A stretch of DNA of 64,000 nucleotides from Microbacterium sp. Marseille-Q6648. Its GTDB lineage: Bacteria; Actinomycetota; Actinomycetes; Actinomycetales; Microbacteriaceae. Positions 61,033-64,000 of the stretch are shown piece after piece. The notes under the pieces are model-generated. The model searched no databases. It saw only the letters and a list, made by a program, of their open reading frames with translations, and was not told the DNA's origin. How positions within the stretch are numbered: position 1 is the stretch's first letter; every line of letters begins with the position of its first letter. The DNA lies in contig NZ_CALPBZ010000003.1 of NCBI RefSeq assembly GCF_943181415.1, forward strand, positions 62,001 to 126,000. Direction: 5' to 3'. The position numbers and the translations under genes are program-made.

Positions 61033-61038
61033 AGCGTG
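61033..61038 (-). promoter_or_regulatory. -10-like CACGCT of comF
   Basis: Spacer GACGAC (6 nt), ATG 61026. One base from TACGCT. comF might also be read through from lpqB, 87 nt upstream. Confidence 0.35.
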
Positions 61039-61113
61039 CCGGACGCCCGGTCACCGGCGCCGTCGCGCGGCCCGGCTGTGGACCGTTGCGACGGGGCGAC
61101 GGGGTGGGGAGGG

Positions 61114-62781
61114 CTACTGCGGAGCGCCCTGCTGCGTGGCCAGCACGGCGATCCCGGTCGCCGACTCCTGCCAGTTCGCGCCACGACGGACCAGGAGGGT
61201 GCCGTCCTCGGTTCGGAGGCGGACATTGGACACCGTGGCTCCCCCGGCGATGTCGGCGACGTCGACCGGCGCCGAGGTGGTCGACGCCGGCCCCCCGACG
61301 ACCTGCTCGTAGACCGTGCTCGCATCGTCCTCGGCGGTGAGGACGCCGACAGCGGCCTCGTCGAGCCACGCGAGTCCGCCGGGCACGCCGGTCACGGCGC
61401 CGAGGATGCGCGGCTCGGCCAGCCGGACGGGTATCCCCTCGTCGCGGACGACACCGGCTGCCCAGATCTCGAATCGCGCACCGGTCGTCACGACGGCCGC
61501 CATCCGGGTGCCGTCCCTCGACACCGACAGGGCGGCGATGCGGCTCGCACCGGGGAACGCATCGGCGACCTGCGCGACCGCGCCGTCGGGCATCACCGCC
61601 ACCAGCGCCGAAGGATCGGTGGCCGGGACGCTCCATACCGCCCCGTACCCGTCGATCGTGGGATCCACCAGTCGGTCCCGCTCGTCGACCGGAACGGCGG
61701 TGTCGTCCGCCACCCGGTAGACCCTGCCGTCGTCCGCGTGCACGGCGGCGGCGTCGCGGTCGGGGCCCACCTGCACGGCCCGCGGCGCGAGTGCGGGGAT
61801 GACCGACGACAGCCCCTCCAGGGCGGTGAGCTCGTCGCCGCTGAGGAAGCCGAAGCCCTCTTCGACGAGGACGAGCGGCGGTCCCGACACCCGGGCGGAG
61901 CGTGTGGAGACGGCATCCGCGTCGATCGGCGCCTGCGCGACCGACATCTCCACGCGCGTCACCCCGGCGGTGGCGAGACTCGCCTGGAGCTGGGTGTACA
62001 TGCGGTCGAGGGTGTCGGCGTCCACGTCGAGCGCCTCGGCGCTCAGTTCAACCTGGGCGATCCCCGACTCGACGGGGACGGCGGCGCGAACGGTCACCTC
62101 CTCCGGGAAGGACGTGACGACGGAATCAGCCAGCCATTCGGCCACGGGCCGGTTCACGAGGGCGTCGGCCACGCGGGTGGCGGCGTTCGTCGTCGGGAAC
62201 CACCGCAGATCCGGGACGAGGTACTGCCACGTCGGGTCGAAGTAGGCGACCGAGTACCGCTGGTACACGCTCGGGAAGACGTCGCGGTCCAGCACGATCC
62301 CGTCGGGCGCGTCGGTGATGCGCCACTCGCCGTCGGACTGCTGAGCCAGCCGGTACGACAGCACGGTGGTGCCGGCCGCCACCGGCTCGTAGGCCCCACC
62401 GTCATCGACCGTCGCGATCGCGACGACCGACAGGGTCACGGTGCCGTCCTCCCCCACGTCGTAGATGCGGTCTCCCGGAAGGACCACGGTGACGCCCGCC
62501 TCGGGACGCCAGTCGGTGAACTCGGGTGCAAGGAACTCTCGGGCTCGCGCCCAGCTGTCGGTGGGCCCGGAACCGGCGCGGATGAATCCCTCCACGATGT
62601 CCTCGGGCGCAGCGCCGGGCTGCGGACGATCGGGCAGGAAGATCGTGTCCTGCGGGGCACCGGTGTCCTCCGCCTCCTGGCCCGGATAGACCGGACCGCT
62701 CGTGGGCAGGCCGGCGCATGCGGCGAGCGCGACTGCGAGGATCATGGCGAGCAGGGCGGCGAGGCCGCGACGAACCGTCAT
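61114..62781 (-). CDS. lpqB: lipoprotein LpqB, accessory to the MtrAB system
   Basis: 555 residues. Lipoprotein signal with LAAC (C22), then a GerMN-type domain (about 200-320; RVADALVNRPVAEWLADSVVTSFP) and a C-terminal beta-propeller-like part (GFLSGDELTALEG, ALSVSRDGTRMAAVV, LAWLDEAAVGVL). In mycobacteria LpqB interacts with MtrB and tunes cell-wall signalling. The ATG overlaps the mtrB stop by 4 nt. ATG at 62781 is chosen because earlier in-frame residues read back into mtrB. Confidence 0.94.
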   Translation of the reverse strand: MTVRRGLAALLAMILAVALAACAGLPTSGPVYPGQEAEDTGAPQDTIFLPDRPQPGAAPEDIVEGFIRAGSGPTDSWARAREFLAPEFTDWRPEAGVTVVLPGDRIYDVGEDGTVTLSVVAIATVDDGGAYEPVAAGTTVLSYRLAQQSDGEWRITDAPDGIVLDRDVFPSVYQRYSVAYFDPTWQYLVPDLRWFPTTNAATRVADALVNRPVAEWLADSVVTSFPEEVTVRAAVPVESGIAQVELSAEALDVDADTLDRMYTQLQASLATAGVTRVEMSVAQAPIDADAVSTRSARVSGPPLVLVEEGFGFLSGDELTALEGLSSVIPALAPRAVQVGPDRDAAAVHADDGRVYRVADDTAVPVDERDRLVDPTIDGYGAVWSVPATDPSALVAVMPDGAVAQVADAFPGASRIAALSVSRDGTRMAAVVTTGARFEIWAAGVVRDEGIPVRLAEPRILGAVTGVPGGLAWLDEAAVGVLTAEDDASTVYEQVVGGPASTTSAPVDVADIAGGATVSNVRLRTEDGTLLVRRGANWQESATGIAVLATQQGAPQ

Positions 62782-64000
62782 GCGGAGCCTCCTGCCGGGG
62801 CGGCCCGGCGCGCGTCCTGAGCGAGATCGGCCGGCGGCACCTCGATCGGCTGGGTCAGTCCGAGGGCGTCGATCCCGGCGGCGGCGTCGTCGGCGGGATG
62901 CACGTCGATGGGGGACGTCACCTCGCCTGTGCCGCTTCCTCTCGGGAGCGTCAGGACGAAATGGGTGCCGCGGCCGGGTTCGCTCCACACCGCCAGCTCG
63001 CCGCCGTGCAGGCGCGCGTCGCCGAGGGCGATGGACAGTCCGAGCCCGGTGCCGCCGATCGTTCTGGTGCGTGACGGGTCCGCACGCCAGAAGCGGTCGA
63101 ACACCCGCTCAGCGTCCTCCGGTCGCATCCCCAGACCGTAGTCCCGCACGCCGATAGCGACGGCCTGCTGGCTGCTGTCGACCGTGACCACGATCGGTCG
63201 TCCCTCGCCGTGCTCGATGGCGTTGCCCAGCAGATTGCGCACGATCCGCCGCACGCGCCGCGGGTCCATGTCGACCGGAGAATACCCGCCCGGGGCCACC
63301 AATCTCACGTCCGTGCCGTGCTGCTCGGCGAGCTGGTGCATCGAGGCGATGACATCCTCGGCGAGGTGGGCGAGGCTCGTCGGCTCGAGCTCGAGCTGCA
63401 CCGAGCCGGCGTCGTAGCGGCTGATCTCCAACAGGTCGGTCAGCAGGGTCTCGAATCGCTGCACCTGCGCGTTGAGGAGTTCCGCGGCGCGTCCGGTGGT
63501 CGGATCGAAGTCCTCGCGCTGGTCGTAGATCATGTCGGCGGCGAGGCGGATCGTGGTCAACGGGGTGCGCAGCTCGTGCGACACGTCCGACACGAAGCGC
63601 TGCTGGACGAGCGACAGGTCCGCAAGTTCTTTGATCTGCGACTCGATGCTGTCGGCCATGGCGTTGAAGGATCGACCGAGGGTGGCCAGCTCATCCTCTC
63701 CCCGCACCGGGAGACGGACGCCCAGACGACCCGCGGCGAGCTTCGCGCTCGTCTCCGCCGCCTCGGCGATCGGGATCGTCACCGAGCGCAGCACGAACCA
63801 CGAGATGCCGCCGATGAGAACGACCAGGGCGATACCCGAGAACCACAGCGTGCCGTGCACGAAGCCGAGCGTCTGAGCGGCGCCGGCCAGGTCGTAGGCG
63901 AAGTACAGCTCGTACGGACCCACATCCGGCACCTGCAGCTGCTGCCCGATCATGATGCCCGGCACCTCGCCGCCCTCGGCGGGGAGGGCGACGGACTGCC
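62778..64000 (-). CDS. mtrB: sensor histidine kinase MtrB (5' part outside window)
   Basis: The last 407 residues of the kinase. Visible parts: end of the extracytoplasmic sensor, a transmembrane helix (TLWFSGIALVVLIGGISWFVL), HAMP (VTIPIAEAAETSAKLAAGRLGVRLPVRGEDEL), HisKA with FVSDVSHELRTPLTTIRLAADM, and HATPase_c with RIVRNLLGNAIEHGEG, RDYGLGMRPEDAERVFDRFWRAD and GGTGLGLSI. With MtrA it controls cell-wall and osmotic genes. A GTG at 63965 is internal; the frame is open to the edge. An Ala/Pro/Asp-rich tail of about 50 residues follows the kinase. Confidence 0.95.
   Translation of the reverse strand, partial: QSVALPAEGGEVPGIMIGQQLQVPDVGPYELYFAYDLAGAAQTLGFVHGTLWFSGIALVVLIGGISWFVLRSVTIPIAEAAETSAKLAAGRLGVRLPVRGEDELATLGRSFNAMADSIESQIKELADLSLVQQRFVSDVSHELRTPLTTIRLAADMIYDQREDFDPTTGRAAELLNAQVQRFETLLTDLLEISRYDAGSVQLELEPTSLAHLAEDVIASMHQLAEQHGTDVRLVAPGGYSPVDMDPRRVRRIVRNLLGNAIEHGEGRPIVVTVDSSQQAVAIGVRDYGLGMRPEDAERVFDRFWRADPSRTRTIGGTGLGLSIALGDARLHGGELAVWSEPGRGTHFVLTLPRGSGTGEVTSPIDVHPADDAAAGIDALGLTQPIEVPPADLAQDARRAAPAGGSA

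Overview
The window is a gene-dense, high-GC stretch of an actinobacterial chromosome. It is most probably from a Microbacterium-like member of the Microbacteriaceae. This rests on family content read by eye (single-chain Kgd, GuaB1, SigR/RsrA, WhiB1, PdtaS, MtrB-LpqB, long-form HPF, DUF3097, an Rv3235-like protein), on the strong GC bias, and on many genes that start 6-8 nt after a TAnnnT-type -10 box, as leaderless actinobacterial mRNAs do. No database search was possible, so genus level is an inference. I saw no tRNA, rRNA, IS element, prophage or CRISPR array.

Layout. 1-5.9 kb: the 3' end of a GH10 xylanase, a DUF1801 protein, a CPBP-like membrane protein, trmB, a DUF3097 gene, then a TPM-domain membrane protein with a long coiled coil. 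6-10.8 kb: PspA, an arginase-family enzyme coupled to a small HExxH protein, an iron-box-controlled SIP-domain protein, a tyrosine phosphatase with an AhpD-like protein, and an alpha/beta hydrolase. 10.9-15.9 kb: a five-gene peptide-type ABC importer with 4-nt overlaps throughout. 16-20.8 kb: an M4 protease with its putative emfourin-type inhibitor, a GNAT, ung, a phosphoribosyltransferase and an MFS exporter. 20.8-25.1 kb: methionine synthesis genes metY and metX with two short-chain dehydrogenases. 25.1-30.8 kb: NUDIX, MFS, thiamine-binding protein, GT87 mannosyltransferase, NAD(P)HX dehydratase and an OYE-type oxidoreductase. 30.8-36.5 kb: two CNNM/HlyC-type proteins, then an orphan winged-helix/nuclease-like gene lying between two clusters of a modular palindromic repeat, then guaB1. 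36.7-41.5 kb: kgd and a diacylglycerol-kinase-family gene.

From about 41.5 kb to the right edge (rsrA-sigR, aroA-rsgA, bcp, whiB1, pdtaS, SAF/CpaE-like pair, Rv3235-like, alaA, secA, padR, DEAD helicase, coiled-coil protein, hpf, comF, lpqB, mtrB) the content resembles the M. tuberculosis Rv3219-Rv3245c neighbourhood. It therefore looks like an old conserved chromosomal block of stress response, secretion and envelope-signalling genes. MtrA would be expected just beyond the right edge.

The most unusual things seen are these. (i) A REP-like repeat family of modular spacing flanks the orphan nuclease-like gene. (ii) A coiled-coil module is duplicated between the TPM protein and a standalone protein 52 kb away. 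(iii) In three places the TAG stop codon of one gene forms the first half of the -10 box of the next. (iv) Two perfect DnaA boxes lie 1 kb apart in divergent promoters. (v) A near-consensus IdeR/DtxR box covers a leaderless promoter. (vi) The hpf control region combines a perfect palindrome over the -35 with a leader hairpin.
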